A DNA stretch of 64,000 bases from Gemmobacter nectariphilus (GCA_020721445.1 DYMU01000005.1:1-64000); one strand, 5' to 3'; numbered from the stretch's first letter, positions 9,135 to 18,098 are shown. Translations and numbers: made by a program. Notes: a model not told the origin generated them from the sequence alone.

Positions 9135-9149
9135 ACATGCCGCACTGTC

Positions 9150-10346
9150 TTAGGACAGGGCGAACTTCAGCAGCTTGATCGCCGCAAAGTCGGACACATC
9201 GCCGCCCACGCGCTTGGACGCATAGAACAGGACGTGCGGCTTGGCGCTGAACGGGTCACGCAAAACCCGCAGGTCGGGACGTTCCGCAATCGTGTAGCCG
9301 CTGGCAAAATCGCCAAAGGCAATCGCATAGGCGTTGTTGGCGATATCGGGCATGTCTTCGGCGATCAGCACCGCATAGCCCATCAGTCGTGCAGGCTCGC
9401 CCGCCGCCAGACCATCCGACCACAGGAACCGACCATCGGCATCCTTCATCTTGCGCACGGCCCCGGCGGTTTTCGAGTTCATCACAAAGGTCGCATTGGC
9501 GCGGTAGGTGGCATCCAGCGCATAGACCAGATCCACCACCGCATCCGCCGGATTGGTGCCATTGAAATCGCCCGCAACGCCGGTCGCGATATAGCCAAGG
9601 TTGCCCCAGGTCCAGGTTGCCTCTGCAACCTTGGTGTGGGTCAGAAAGCCTTTGGGCTTGTCCACCCCGTCACCGGCCACAAACGACGCGGCTTCGGCGC
9701 GGGCAAACTTGTCGGCAATCCGCCCCGCCAGCCAGCCTTCCACGTCAAAGGCGCTGTCATCCAGCAGGCGCTGGCTGGCTTTCGGCATGGCCGACAACTC
9801 GTGCAGCGGGATCGAGATGCGCTCGATCATCGGTGTGGCGCTTTCCACCATCGCGCCCGCTTCGGTCGCCCAACCCGAGCCGACGTCGGAGTGGTCGATC
9901 AACACGTCGAACGAAGACGCCTCGACCTGCACGACATTGGCCACCCCACGGATTGACGAGGTCGATTTCAGGCTTGAGCGGATCATTTCGGCGGTCGCCG
10001 GGTCCACCAGATAGCCACCCTCTGCGGCAACGGCGGTATTCAGCGCCTTGCCTTCCAGCACCAGGCCGCGCAGGCCATCGTCATCGCCCGACCGCAGATA
10101 GGCGTCAAAGGCCTTCTGATGCGGCGCTTCCACAGTCGTGGCGGCCGACAGGGCCGGACGGCCATAGCTCATCGTCTTTTGGTTCAACATGGTCAGTCGC
10201 TCTTCCTGATGTTGCAGCGCTTGTTTCACTTCGGTCTGAAAGCTAATAATTTCTTTCAAAAATCCGGCCATGGCAGATTTCACCTCCACCCCCGGATGCA
10301 GGGCCGCAGGGAAAGCTTCCCCGGCCCGAGCCTCTCTCTCGGTCAT
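9150..10346 (-). CDS. GTA g5: HK97-fold major capsid protein
   Basis: A 398-residue major capsid protein, the same length I recall for R. capsulatus g5. It carries an N-terminal scaffold-like helix (about residues 25-65, QTEVKQALQHQEERL), then the HK97 fold with typical motifs (YLVDPATAEMIRSSLKSTSSIR, ETPxMIERISIPLHELSAMPKASQRLLDDS). ATG 10346 is preferred over GTG 10352: AGGAG then lies five bases upstream. The N-terminal part is presumably removed by the g4 protease. Confidence 0.95.
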   Translation of the reverse strand: MTEREARAGEAFPAALHPGVEVKSAMAGFLKEIISFQTEVKQALQHQEERLTMLNQKTMSYGRPALSAATTVEAPHQKAFDAYLRSGDDDGLRGLVLEGKALNTAVAAEGGYLVDPATAEMIRSSLKSTSSIRGVANVVQVEASSFDVLIDHSDVGSGWATEAGAMVESATPMIERISIPLHELSAMPKASQRLLDDSAFDVEGWLAGRIADKFARAEAASFVAGDGVDKPKGFLTHTKVAEATWTWGNLGYIATGVAGDFNGTNPADAVVDLVYALDATYRANATFVMNSKTAGAVRKMKDADGRFLWSDGLAAGEPARLMGYAVLIAEDMPDIANNAYAIAFGDFASGYTIAERPDLRVLRDPFSAKPHVLFYASKRVGGDVSDFAAIKLLKFALS

Positions 10347-10380
10347 CGTCACTCCTGATGTTTGAACGAAAGCCGGGGCG

Positions 10381-10938
10381 TTACCGCTCGGCCAGTTGTT
10401 GGCGCGCGTCCGTCAGGATCGCCGCCAGATCACGCCAGTGCCGGTCATCGTCATCGTCCGATTTCGCCTGCACCCGCGCTTCGGAAAGCATCGGGAATGT
10501 CACCAACGACACCTCCCAAAGCTCCAGCTCTGACAAAAGCCGCTGTCCCTTGCCATCGCGTTCCGCCTTCAGCGTGCGATAGCCGATCGACAGACCGTCA
10601 ATCGCCCCCGCCGCCAACAGGGCCGCCGCCTCGCGGCCCTTTTCCACCTCGGTCAACAGCCGCCCCTTGACCCACAGGCCAATGGCGTCCTCGCGCACCT
10701 CGTCCCAGATGCCGATCGGTTGTGCTGGGTCGTGCTGCCACAGCATCTTGACCTTCGCCCCCTTCGCTGCCAACCGCTTCAGGCTGGCCGCATAGGCACC
10801 GCTCTGCACCACATCGCCGCCCTGATCCTTGACGCCAAACAGGCTGGCATAGCCTTCGACACCGCTGCCATCGGTCACCTTCAGCGCGGTCTCCGGTGCC
10901 AGGTATTTGCGCTCGGGTGCGCCATAGTCCGTGTTCAT
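10381..10938 (-). CDS. GTA g4: prohead protease
   Basis: A 185-residue HK97-family prohead maturation protease. Visible motifs are VEGYASLFGVKDQGGDVV, MLWQHDPAQPIGIWDEVRED (containing the catalytic His) and AIDGLSIGYRTL (containing the catalytic Ser). GAGGTGAAGCG precedes the ATG. It is followed by the capsid gene, as expected for protease-capsid pairs. Confidence 0.94.
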   Translation of the reverse strand: MNTDYGAPERKYLAPETALKVTDGSGVEGYASLFGVKDQGGDVVQSGAYAASLKRLAAKGAKVKMLWQHDPAQPIGIWDEVREDAIGLWVKGRLLTEVEKGREAAALLAAGAIDGLSIGYRTLKAERDGKGQRLLSELELWEVSLVTFPMLSEARVQAKSDDDDDRHWRDLAAILTDARQQLAER

Positions 10939-10942
10939 CGCT

Positions 10943-11188
10943 TCACCTCAATGCGGCTTGCAAAAGTGCCTCGGCCCCCTGCGCCAGCAGGAACGCCGCA
11001 ACCCCGTAAACGCCCAGCCAGATGCGTTTTTCCAGCCGCTCCAACACGGCATCAATCTGGCCAAGCCGATAGTCCAGCGCCGCCCAACGCTCTTCGGACA
11101 CGCGTTCATTCGCCTCGATCCGCGCGGCGGCGGCGTCGAAACTGTCATACAGGAACCGTGACCCTCCAGGCGATCTGGGCGGTGTCAT
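10943..11188 (-). CDS. GTA g3.5: small head-assembly protein
   Basis: An 81-residue protein at the g3.5 position. It has a charged helical N-terminal half (RIEANERVSEERWAALDYRL) and a C-terminal hydrophobic segment of about 20 residues (VYGVAAFLLAQGAEALLQAAL) that could span a membrane. Its ATG overlaps the portal stop (ATGA). The exact function in the family is unclear. Confidence 0.85.
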   Translation of the reverse strand: MTPPRSPGGSRFLYDSFDAAAARIEANERVSEERWAALDYRLGQIDAVLERLEKRIWLGVYGVAAFLLAQGAEALLQAALR

Positions 11189-12375
11189 TCATTCTCGGCC
11201 AGTGCCGGCAGCCCCAGCAGCCGACGCTTTTCCGCCACCGTCAGAAACGCGGCAGCCCCTACCCGCGCCCATTGCTGGTCACGCTCCATCGCCAGGGCGG
11301 GGATCTGGTCAAGGTCCACCTTCACCTCCACCGCCTCGCCGGCAAACCCTGCCAGCCAATGGCTGACATCCGCCATCACCTTGGCCGCCAGGGGCAGCAC
11401 GGTCAGCCGATAGAATGCCCGGTTGGCCTCTTGGTAATTGGCATAGGTCGCATCCCCCGGTATCCCCAGCAGCATCGGCGGAATGCCAAAGGCGATGGCA
11501 ATCTCGCGGGCTGACGCTTCCTTGGTCTTCTGAAACTCCATGTCGCTGGGCGAAAACCCCATCGGCTTCCAGTCCAAGCCCCCTTCCAGCAGCATCGGCC
11601 GCCCGGCATTGCGCGCGCCCTGATGGTTGGCCTCGATCTCACCCACCAGCCGGTCATACTGGTCGCTGGACAAAGATCCCTGCCCGTCCACACCCTTGTA
11701 GACAATCGCCCCCGACGGCCGCGCCGCATTGTCCAGCAAAGCTTTCGACCAGCTTGACGCTGCATTGTGCACGTCCACCGCCGCCGCCGCCGCCTGCATC
11801 GGCGACAGGCCATAGTGGTCATCCTGCGGATGGAACATCTTCAGATGACAGACCGGCTTGGCCTCGCCGCGCATGTCAAACCGATGCGCCCGCCCACCCA
11901 CGGTATAGTCATAGGCCACCGGCCAGCCATCGGCACCGGGCACCAAGGACATCCGGTCCGACCGCAGCACATGCAATTCGCCCGGAACCCGTGCCATCCC
12001 CGGCACCGCCTCCAGATAGGCATTGCCGGTCAGCATCAGATAGCCATAGACCGCCTCCAGAAACTCGGCCCGGCCCTGCGCGCCATTGGGCCGGTTGATC
12101 ACCGCAAGCACCGGGTGCTGCTCATAACGCCGCTCGGCATCCTGGCAGACCAGCGGCAGCGCCGCCGCCGCCTCGGCCACCAGCTTCACTGCCCGAAACC
12201 CGACCGGGTTGGCCATGAACCCGGTCCGTGTCAAAGACGCCGCATCGCGCGGGCTCCACTTCACCCTCCCCGACGCCCCCCAAGCCGCAACCCGCCCGGT
12301 GGCACTGGCTTTCTTTTCCATAACCATCTCGGGCGCGGGCGACCCATCGCCCCGCCGCAGGAAATTGAACACCAT
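11185..12375 (-). CDS. GTA g3: portal protein
   Basis: A 396-residue HK97-type portal, the ring through which DNA enters the capsid. Family signatures visible are PVGFRAVKLVAEAAAALPL, FLEAVYGYLMLTGNAYLE, FDMRGEAKPVCHLKMFHP, and the FGIPPMLLGIPGDATYANYQEANRAFYRLTVLP type C-terminal stem region. It follows the large terminase by 38 bases. Confidence 0.95.
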   Translation of the reverse strand: MVFNFLRRGDGSPAPEMVMEKKASATGRVAAWGASGRVKWSPRDAASLTRTGFMANPVGFRAVKLVAEAAAALPLVCQDAERRYEQHPVLAVINRPNGAQGRAEFLEAVYGYLMLTGNAYLEAVPGMARVPGELHVLRSDRMSLVPGADGWPVAYDYTVGGRAHRFDMRGEAKPVCHLKMFHPQDDHYGLSPMQAAAAAVDVHNAASSWSKALLDNAARPSGAIVYKGVDGQGSLSSDQYDRLVGEIEANHQGARNAGRPMLLEGGLDWKPMGFSPSDMEFQKTKEASAREIAIAFGIPPMLLGIPGDATYANYQEANRAFYRLTVLPLAAKVMADVSHWLAGFAGEAVEVKVDLDQIPALAMERDQQWARVGAAAFLTVAEKRRLLGLPALAENE

Positions 12376-12413
12376 CTTTTCCGATCTCCGTTTGCGGGGT
12401 CACCCCCGATGTC

Positions 12414-13763
12414 TTAGCGCCCCAACGACCGCACTTGCGGCTGCGCCTGCACCGTCAAGGCAGGCTCGATCATCGTCTCGAACAGCGCCCAGACCAGTGC
12501 ATCCACCCGGTCAGGGCTGCCCTTGCCCTGAAACCCGGTGCGGGTCATCTGGCACATCTGTTCCTCCAGCGCCGCCAGACCGCGCCTGTGCATCACGCGG
12601 CCCTGCTCATACAGTGCCGCCACCGGCTCGGCCCGCGCCACCTTGCCCCGCGTGGCGTTGACCGCGCGATAGGGCACCAGCACATCTTGCTGGCGGATCA
12701 TCTGCTCCACCAACTCGCCGCCCTGATTGACCTCGGCCACGATGCGGTCCGCCCCGTGGCGCTGGCAGGCCGCCACCGCCGCCCGCGCCCATTCGGTCGA
12801 GGTGCCACGCATGCTGGCATCCTCCAGCACCACCGCCCGCCACCGGCTGACCGGGCCTTCGGTGGCAACCCCCACCACCACGATGCCGCATTCGTCCGAC
12901 CCCGGCCTGCTGGTCACCGGGGGGTCCACCGCCACCACGATCCGGCTCAATCGCTCCGGCTCGGCTCCGCGTGCCCCCTCCAGCATGGCGGTCGTCCACA
13001 GCGCCCCGTTGAGATCGTCGATCAACTTGCCCTCCAGCTCTTGCCGCCCCAGCCGGGTGCCGCCGTAACGGGTCTCGACCTCTTCCAGAAACGACTTCGC
13101 CAGATAGGCCCGGTTTGCCTCGGTCGGCGCATGGGTCAGCACGGTAGAGGGGTTTTTCACAATCGCCTTCAACACCGGCACCGATTGCGGGGTTGTCGTC
13201 ACTACCTGCTGCGGGTTTCCCCCCAGCCGCAGCGCAAACTGCAACTGGTCCCAGGTGTCTTGGCCCTTCTTCCACTTCGCCAACTCATCCACCCACGCCG
13301 CATCGAACTGCGGCCCGCGCAGACTGTCGGGGTCATGCGCCGAAAACAGTTGCGCCGTGGCCCCGTTGGGCCAGTTCAGCATCCGCCGCGTTGCGTTCCA
13401 TTCTGGCCTGCGGTCTGGCGGCGAACACGCCAGCAGCCCGCTGTCGCCAAACACCATCACTTCACGCGCCTGATCCAGCGTTTCGGCCACCAGCGCCACC
13501 CGGCTCGCCCTGCCGGGGTCGAGCGGGCCAGAGCCTTCAACCATGCTCCGCACCCACTCGGCCCCGGCCCGCGTCTTGCCTGCCCCACGCCCGCCCATGA
13601 TGACCCATGTCTTCCATGCGCCTTCGGGGGGCAACTGGTGCGGCAGCGCCCAGAATTCGAACATCCACGGCAGCGCGATCAGCGCCGCGTCGGACAAACC
13701 ACCCAGGAACTCATCAATACCCTCCGGCGTCGCGGAGGAGAGCCAGACGGCGCCCGATTTCAT
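12414..13763 (-). CDS. GTA g2: large terminase (packaging ATPase/nuclease)
   Basis: A 449-residue large terminase if started at ATG 13763. Walker A GGRGAGKT falls at residues 57-64 and Walker B AAWVDE at about 155-160. The nuclease part has VVAVDPP, EVNQGG and SPDRVDALVWAL, typical of DNA-packaging terminases. I chose 13763 because homologues begin shortly before the ALPWMFEFWALPHQLPPEG segment; the frame is open upstream into g1. The overlap with g1 is 50 bases. GTA terminases package host DNA by headful without sequence specificity. Confidence 0.93.
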   Translation of the reverse strand: MKSGAVWLSSATPEGIDEFLGGLSDAALIALPWMFEFWALPHQLPPEGAWKTWVIMGGRGAGKTRAGAEWVRSMVEGSGPLDPGRASRVALVAETLDQAREVMVFGDSGLLACSPPDRRPEWNATRRMLNWPNGATAQLFSAHDPDSLRGPQFDAAWVDELAKWKKGQDTWDQLQFALRLGGNPQQVVTTTPQSVPVLKAIVKNPSTVLTHAPTEANRAYLAKSFLEEVETRYGGTRLGRQELEGKLIDDLNGALWTTAMLEGARGAEPERLSRIVVAVDPPVTSRPGSDECGIVVVGVATEGPVSRWRAVVLEDASMRGTSTEWARAAVAACQRHGADRIVAEVNQGGELVEQMIRQQDVLVPYRAVNATRGKVARAEPVAALYEQGRVMHRRGLAALEEQMCQMTRTGFQGKGSPDRVDALVWALFETMIEPALTVQAQPQVRSLGR

Positions 13764-14049
13764 CGCGCGCGGTGTCAAAGTCGAGGGCACCTGCCCCGAC
13801 AGCCCCGGCAACCGATTTGCGGAGTTTGTCAACTTTGTTCCTCTCTTCCATAAGCAGCCGGACAAAACCCAGCAGCATGTCGGTGGCCTTCTTGGCCTCC
13901 GTCACCTGCTCGAACTTCCCGGCCTCGACCTCGTCAATCACCTGCGACAGCTTCAACGCCGCCCGCTCCAGGTGCCTCTCGGCCATCCCCAGCAGGTCGT
14001 TCGGCGCCTCGGTCTTGTCTGCGTTCGTTGCAGTGAAGTTGATTGTCAT
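13714..14049 (-). CDS. GTA g1: small terminase
   Basis: A 111-residue protein opening MTINFTATNADKTEAPNDLL. It is mostly helical with a charged centre (MEERNKVDKLRKSVAGAV). This matches GTA g1, shown in Rhodobacter to act as a TerS lacking a specific DNA-binding domain. I used ATG 14049; the longer open frame upstream would run through the leader and promoter. It is the first gene of the cluster and overlaps g2. Confidence 0.9.
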   Translation of the reverse strand: MTINFTATNADKTEAPNDLLGMAERHLERAALKLSQVIDEVEAGKFEQVTEAKKATDMLLGFVRLLMEERNKVDKLRKSVAGAVGAGALDFDTARDEIGRRLALLRDAGGY

Positions 14050-14098
14050 GCTGTGCTGCCACCCGCCTCGTAGTCCCTCCGGACGAGTTGACATGGAA

Positions 14099-14130
14099 AG
14101 AGCGGCGAAGGGTATGGCCCCCGCCGCTCT
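14099..14130 (-). terminator. 9-bp perfect stem-loop in GTA leader (terminator or leader structure)
   Basis: A perfect 9-base inverted repeat, 14099-14107 and 14122-14130 (AGAGCGGCG on the plus strand), with a 14-base loop. On the minus strand the stem ends ...CGCTCTTTCC, giving only three Ts. It sits between the proposed GTA promoter and the g1 ATG, 50 bases upstream of g1. It may terminate mltG read-through or form a structured 5' leader on GTA mRNA. Confidence 0.5.
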
Positions 14131-14155
14131 CGACACGTCATCTAGCATGCCACAA

Positions 14156-14184
14156 GGTATACGCTGGACCGCGCGGCAAGTCAA
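14156..14184 (-). promoter_or_regulatory. Candidate GTA operon promoter
   Basis: On the minus strand, TTGACT (14184-14179) is separated by 17 bases from TATACC (14161-14156), close to the sigma-70 consensus. Transcription would start near 14149, about 100 bases before g1. The region upstream to 14246 is AT-richer than its surroundings. In R. capsulatus the GTA promoter is activated by GafA. I cannot assign a GafA site here. Confidence 0.6.
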
Positions 14185-14246
14185 GCCGAAAATCAATCCA
14201 GATCAATTGGTTACAGGTCGCCTCGTTTACCCTTTGTTAACCGCGG

Positions 14247-15425
14247 TCACTCGCCCTGCACCCCGGTTGGCGCGGGCTGGCCCTGCTGGCGCTCGATCTC
14301 GCGCCAGCGCGCCACATTGGCGTTATGGTCTTCCAGCGTTTCGGCAAAGGCATGCCCGCCGCTGCCATCGGCGACGAAGAACACATATCCGGTGCTGGCC
14401 GGGTTCAAGGCGGCCTCGATGCTCAGCCGTCCGGGGTTGGCAATCGGCGTCGGGGGCATCCCGTCGATGACGTAGGTGTTATAGGGCGTCTCACGCCGCA
14501 ATTCGCTTTGCCGCAGGCCACGCCCCAGAATGCCTTGCCCGTTGGTGATGCCGTAAATCACCGTCGGGTCGGTTTGCAGCCGCATCCCGCGCTCCAGCCG
14601 GTTGACGAACACGCTGGCCACCTCGGGGCGCTCTTCGGCGATCCCGGTTTCCTTTTCCACGATCGAGGCCATGATCAACGCCTCTTGCGGCGTGTCATAG
14701 GGCAGACCATCGGCGCGGCTGGCCCAAAGGGCGGCCAATATCTGGCTCTGCGCCTCGGTCATCCGCGCAATCAACGCGTCGCGCTGCGATCCGCGCTCCA
14801 CCTCATAGCTGTCGGGCGCCAATGTTCCTTCGGTCGGCACAGCGGCAATCTCGCCTGCCAGAAACTCTGCCCGCTTCAACGCCTCGACCATCTGCCAACT
14901 GGTCACCCCCTCGGCAAGGGTCACGCGAAACCGCAAATCCGCCTCGTTGGCGACGTTGACATAGGCCTCGGGCGCCGGTTCGATCCCGGGCACGAACTTC
15001 ACCACCTCGACATAGCGGTTGCTGGCCGCGTCCAGCTCGCGCAGCACCACATCGGCGCTGTTGATCCCGATGCGGAAGTTGACCTCGCGGCCACAGGTCG
15101 ATTGCCCGCCCGCAGTCAACGCCTCCAGCACCTCGCGCATGCTCGAACCGGGCGATATCCGATACGACCCGAATTTCAGCAAGTCGGCCTTGTCCGAATA
15201 ATCCGCACCGATGCGAAACACCCGCGCGTCGGACACCACGCCCTGCGCCTCCAGCGCCCGGCTGACAGCGCTCAGCGATGCCCCCCGCTCCACCCGGAAA
15301 CAGACCGCATCGGTCAGCGGCCCCGGCCCCTTGAACTGCTCGCGCCCCCAGGCCAGCAGCCCTGCGGCCACCACAAGGATCAGGATGAACAGCGTCAACG
15401 CGTTCGAGGCCAGGGATCGCCACAT
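14247..15425 (-). CDS. mltG: Endolytic transglycosylase MltG
   Basis: A 392-residue MltG/YceG-like lytic transglycosylase that cuts nascent glycan strands at the inner membrane. There is one N-terminal membrane helix (ALTLFILILVVAAGLLAWG, about residues 9-27), a LysM-like region, and the catalytic segment SIVEKETG with its Glu. Further family motifs are LQTDPTVIYG, SPYNTY-type ETPYNTYVIDGMPPTPI and GYVFFVADGSGGHAFAETL. The start lies three bases after fabF, a widespread pairing in Rhodobacterales. Confidence 0.95.
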   Translation of the reverse strand: MWRSLASNALTLFILILVVAAGLLAWGREQFKGPGPLTDAVCFRVERGASLSAVSRALEAQGVVSDARVFRIGADYSDKADLLKFGSYRISPGSSMREVLEALTAGGQSTCGREVNFRIGINSADVVLRELDAASNRYVEVVKFVPGIEPAPEAYVNVANEADLRFRVTLAEGVTSWQMVEALKRAEFLAGEIAAVPTEGTLAPDSYEVERGSQRDALIARMTEAQSQILAALWASRADGLPYDTPQEALIMASIVEKETGIAEERPEVASVFVNRLERGMRLQTDPTVIYGITNGQGILGRGLRQSELRRETPYNTYVIDGMPPTPIANPGRLSIEAALNPASTGYVFFVADGSGGHAFAETLEDHNANVARWREIERQQGQPAPTGVQGE

Positions 15426-15428
15426 GGC

Positions 15429-16688
15429 TTAGCGCACCTTTCCGATGATCAGGCTGGCGTTGGTGCCGCCAAAGCCAAAGCTGTTCGACAGCGCCACATC
15501 AATCTTGCGCCGACGCGCCACGTTCGGTGCCAGATCAATCCTGGTGCCTTCGGGCGGGGTCTCCAGGTTCAGCGTCGGCGGGGCCACCTGATCACGGATC
15601 GCCAGAATGCAGAAAATCGCCTCCACCGCGCCCGCCGCGCCCAGCAGATGCCCGATGCTGGACTTGGTCGATGACATCGTCGCTGTTTCCACCGCATCGC
15701 CCATCAACCGCTCGACCGCGCCCAATTCGATGGTATCGGCCATGGTGCTGGTGCCATGCGCATTGATATAGTCGATATCCGCCGGCACCATCCCGGCCCG
15801 CTGCAAGGCCGCCGCCATGCTGCGATAGCCGCCATTGCCGTCTTCGGCCGGGGCCGTGATGTGATAGGCATCGCCCGACATGCCATAGCCCAGCACCTCG
15901 GCATAGATCTTCGCGCCACGCGCCACGGCATGCTCATATTCCTCCAGCACCACCACGCCTGCGCCTTCGCCCATGACAAAGCCGTCACGGTCGGCGTCAA
16001 ACGGGCGGCTGGCCTTGGTCGGGTCATCGGCGCGCTTGCTGGACAAGGCCTTCAGCGCGTTGAACCCGGCAATCCCGATTTCAGACACCGGGCTTTCCGC
16101 CCCGCCCGCCACCATCACATCGGCATCGCCCCACATGATCAACCGGGCCGCATCGCCAATTGCATGCGCCCCCGTCGAACAGGCTGTGACAACGGCATGG
16201 TTCGGCCCCTTGAAGCCGAAGCGGATCGACACCTGCCCCGACACAAGGTTGATCAGCGCGCCGGGAATAAAGAATGGCGACACCCGCTTGGGGCCCTTTT
16301 CCTTGATCAGCACGGCTGTCTCGGCAATGAACGACAGACCGCCGATGCCTGACCCGATCATCACCCCGGTCCGGCAGCGGTCTTCCTCGGTCGCAGGTTC
16401 CCAGCCACTGTCAAGCACCGCCTGCGTGGCCGCCGCCATGCCATACAGGATGAAGTCGTCCACCTTGCGCTGGTCTTTCGGCAGCATCCAGTCATCGGGA
16501 TTGAACGTGCCATCGCTGCCATCGCCGCGCGGCACCTCGCAGGCATAGGACGTGACCACATTGCTGGCATCAAACCGGGTGATCGGCCCCGCCCCCGACT
16601 GCCCCGCCACCAGCCGGCTCCACGTTGGCTCAACCCCGCAGGCCAAAGGGGTGACCATGCCAAGACCGGTGACAACAACGCGACGCAT
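15429..16688 (-). CDS. fabF: 3-oxoacyl-ACP synthase II (FabF)
   Basis: A 419-residue condensing enzyme elongating acyl-ACP in fatty acid synthesis. It opens RRVVVTGLGMVTPLACG. The catalytic Cys is C170 (VTACSTGAHAI). The two catalytic His residues are in NAHGTST and GHLLGAAG, and the C-terminus has NSFGFGGTNASLI. ATG 16688 matches the family start. The acpP gene that often precedes fabF is not here; the next gene upstream is divergent. Confidence 0.96.
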   Translation of the reverse strand: MRRVVVTGLGMVTPLACGVEPTWSRLVAGQSGAGPITRFDASNVVTSYACEVPRGDGSDGTFNPDDWMLPKDQRKVDDFILYGMAAATQAVLDSGWEPATEEDRCRTGVMIGSGIGGLSFIAETAVLIKEKGPKRVSPFFIPGALINLVSGQVSIRFGFKGPNHAVVTACSTGAHAIGDAARLIMWGDADVMVAGGAESPVSEIGIAGFNALKALSSKRADDPTKASRPFDADRDGFVMGEGAGVVVLEEYEHAVARGAKIYAEVLGYGMSGDAYHITAPAEDGNGGYRSMAAALQRAGMVPADIDYINAHGTSTMADTIELGAVERLMGDAVETATMSSTKSSIGHLLGAAGAVEAIFCILAIRDQVAPPTLNLETPPEGTRIDLAPNVARRRKIDVALSNSFGFGGTNASLIIGKVR

Positions 16689-16946
16689 AGGGCAAACTCC
16701 TGCTGCTAGGGCTTTTGCGCCTGATACACGCGGGGGCAGTCCGGCGCAACATCCGGGCGCGGGCGGCAAGGTCCGGCGGCGGAAACCCGAAAGCCCATGA
16801 CACGCGCGCGCTGTGTGCCCGGCTATGCTTCCCGCGCAACGCCTTGCAATAAATGCAAACCGCGGCAGCGAAGATTTGACCGGCCTCTTGCATTTCGGGC
16901 GATCAACCCAAAGTCCAAACCAAAGTGCCAGATAAGGGAGCACCTC

Positions 16947-17861
16947 TTGACCTATCTTCTGTTCAGCATCGGGCTTGTTGCCCTGTTCTTTGGCGGTGAA
17001 TATCTGGTGCGCGGCGCATCAAACATCGCCCGGCACTATAATCTGTCCCCCATGGTCATCGGCCTGACCATCGTTGGCTTTGGCACCTCGGCCCCCGAAC
17101 TGCTGGTGTCTGTGCAAGCCGCGCTGGCCGGACAACCCGCCATTGCCATCGGCAACGTGCTGGGGTCAAACATCGCCAATATCCTGCTGATCCTTGGGGT
17201 TTCCGCCGCGATTGCCGCGCTGATGATCCCGCTGCGCAAGGTCTGGCGCGATCTTGGATTCATGCTGCTGGCCACGGCGACGATCTGGATCATGCTGCTG
17301 GATGGAACCGTCAGTCGCCTCGAAGGCGTGCTTCTTGCGGTGGGTCTTGTGGTCTTCATAGCAACGGCCTTCATTCTTGGCAAAGAGGAGCCCGACATCG
17401 ACGCCCTCCCACCCTCGTCCATGGCTATCGCCATCGCGCAAACCATCGGCGGCCTGATCGTTCTGGTCATCGGCGCGCGTCTGTTGGTGGACAGCGCCAC
17501 CGACATCGCCCGGACCTTCGGCATTTCCGAGGCCGTGATCGGCCTGACCGTCGTCGCCGTCGGCACCAGCCTGCCGGAACTGGCGACCAGCGTGATCGCC
17601 GCCATCCGCAAGCAAACCGAAATCGCCGTCGGCAACGTGATCGGGTCGAACATTTTCAACGTCTTCGGGATTTTGGGCGTCACCGCCCTGATTGCGCCCA
17701 TCCCGGTGGACCCGCGCTTTGCCAGCGTCGACATGCCGTGGGTCGCAGGCTCTGCCATCCTGCTGACGCTGTTCGCCGTGCTGCTCAGGGGCGTCCCGCG
17801 GCTGGCAGGGGTCGCGCTGATCGCCATCTACGGCGGCTATGTCGCGTTGATGATGGCCTGA
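16947..17861 (+). CDS. CaCA-family sodium/calcium antiporter (YrbG-like)
   Basis: A 304-residue inner-membrane antiporter with two inverted halves. Each half carries an alpha-repeat: VIGLTIVGFGTSAPELLVS (about residues 34-52) and VIGLTVVAVGTSLPELATS in the second half. GNVLGSNIANILLI and GNVIGSNIFNVFGI follow them. About ten hydrophobic segments are visible. The start is probably TTG 16947, preceded by AAGGGAG; no ATG fits the conserved LLFSIGLVALFFGGEYLVRGA opening. It is divergent from fabF. Confidence 0.92.
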   Translation: MTYLLFSIGLVALFFGGEYLVRGASNIARHYNLSPMVIGLTIVGFGTSAPELLVSVQAALAGQPAIAIGNVLGSNIANILLILGVSAAIAALMIPLRKVWRDLGFMLLATATIWIMLLDGTVSRLEGVLLAVGLVVFIATAFILGKEEPDIDALPPSSMAIAIAQTIGGLIVLVIGARLLVDSATDIARTFGISEAVIGLTVVAVGTSLPELATSVIAAIRKQTEIAVGNVIGSNIFNVFGILGVTALIAPIPVDPRFASVDMPWVAGSAILLTLFAVLLRGVPRLAGVALIAIYGGYVALMMA

Positions 17862-17995
17862 TGCCCCTGGGCCCGAGTCGCTTTCGCGCGCCCGATCAAG
17901 GTTGGGCTTTGCGAAAGTTAGGAAAACGCCCCGCGTCAAGCAACTATTCTTAAGGTTTTACCCCATCCTGCGACACTTTCGATCTGCTTTTGCGG

Positions 17996-18024
17996 TTGAC
18001 GACCGCCTGATGCCGCCATAGTTT
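17996..18024 (+). promoter_or_regulatory. Candidate promoter of ilv leader
   Basis: TTGACG at 17996-18001 and a weak -10 (TAGTTT at 18019-18024, spacer 17; or CATAGT two bases earlier). Transcription would begin near 18031, just upstream of the leader peptide. It is the only near-consensus -35 in the 317-base gap 17862-18178; the first 130 bases of that gap hold nothing I can assign. Confidence 0.45.
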
Positions 18025-18050
18025 GCCGCCAGACAGCCATGGGGGCGGCA

Positions 18051-18098
18051 ATGCTGCATATTCTCGTCGTAGGGGTAATCAGGCGCATGGGCCGGTAA
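18051..18098 (+). CDS. ilv leader peptide
   Basis: A 15-codon ORF encoding MLHILVVGVIRRMGR. Seven of 15 residues are branched-chain amino acids (two Leu, two Ile, three Val), and they precede the RNA hairpins that control ilvIH. GGGGGCGG lies just upstream as a possible ribosome-binding site. Composition and position are those of an attenuation leader. It is too short for normal gene calling. Confidence 0.8.
   Translation: MLHILVVGVIRRMGR

Noticed and set aside
12435-13853. 472-codon antisense frame over the GTA terminase
   Set aside because: The terminase has Walker A/B and nuclease motifs; the antisense product has none.
148-14049. Considered a resident prophage
   Set aside because: No integrase, repressor, replication or lysis genes and no attachment sites. 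Gene order and sizes match GTA clusters.
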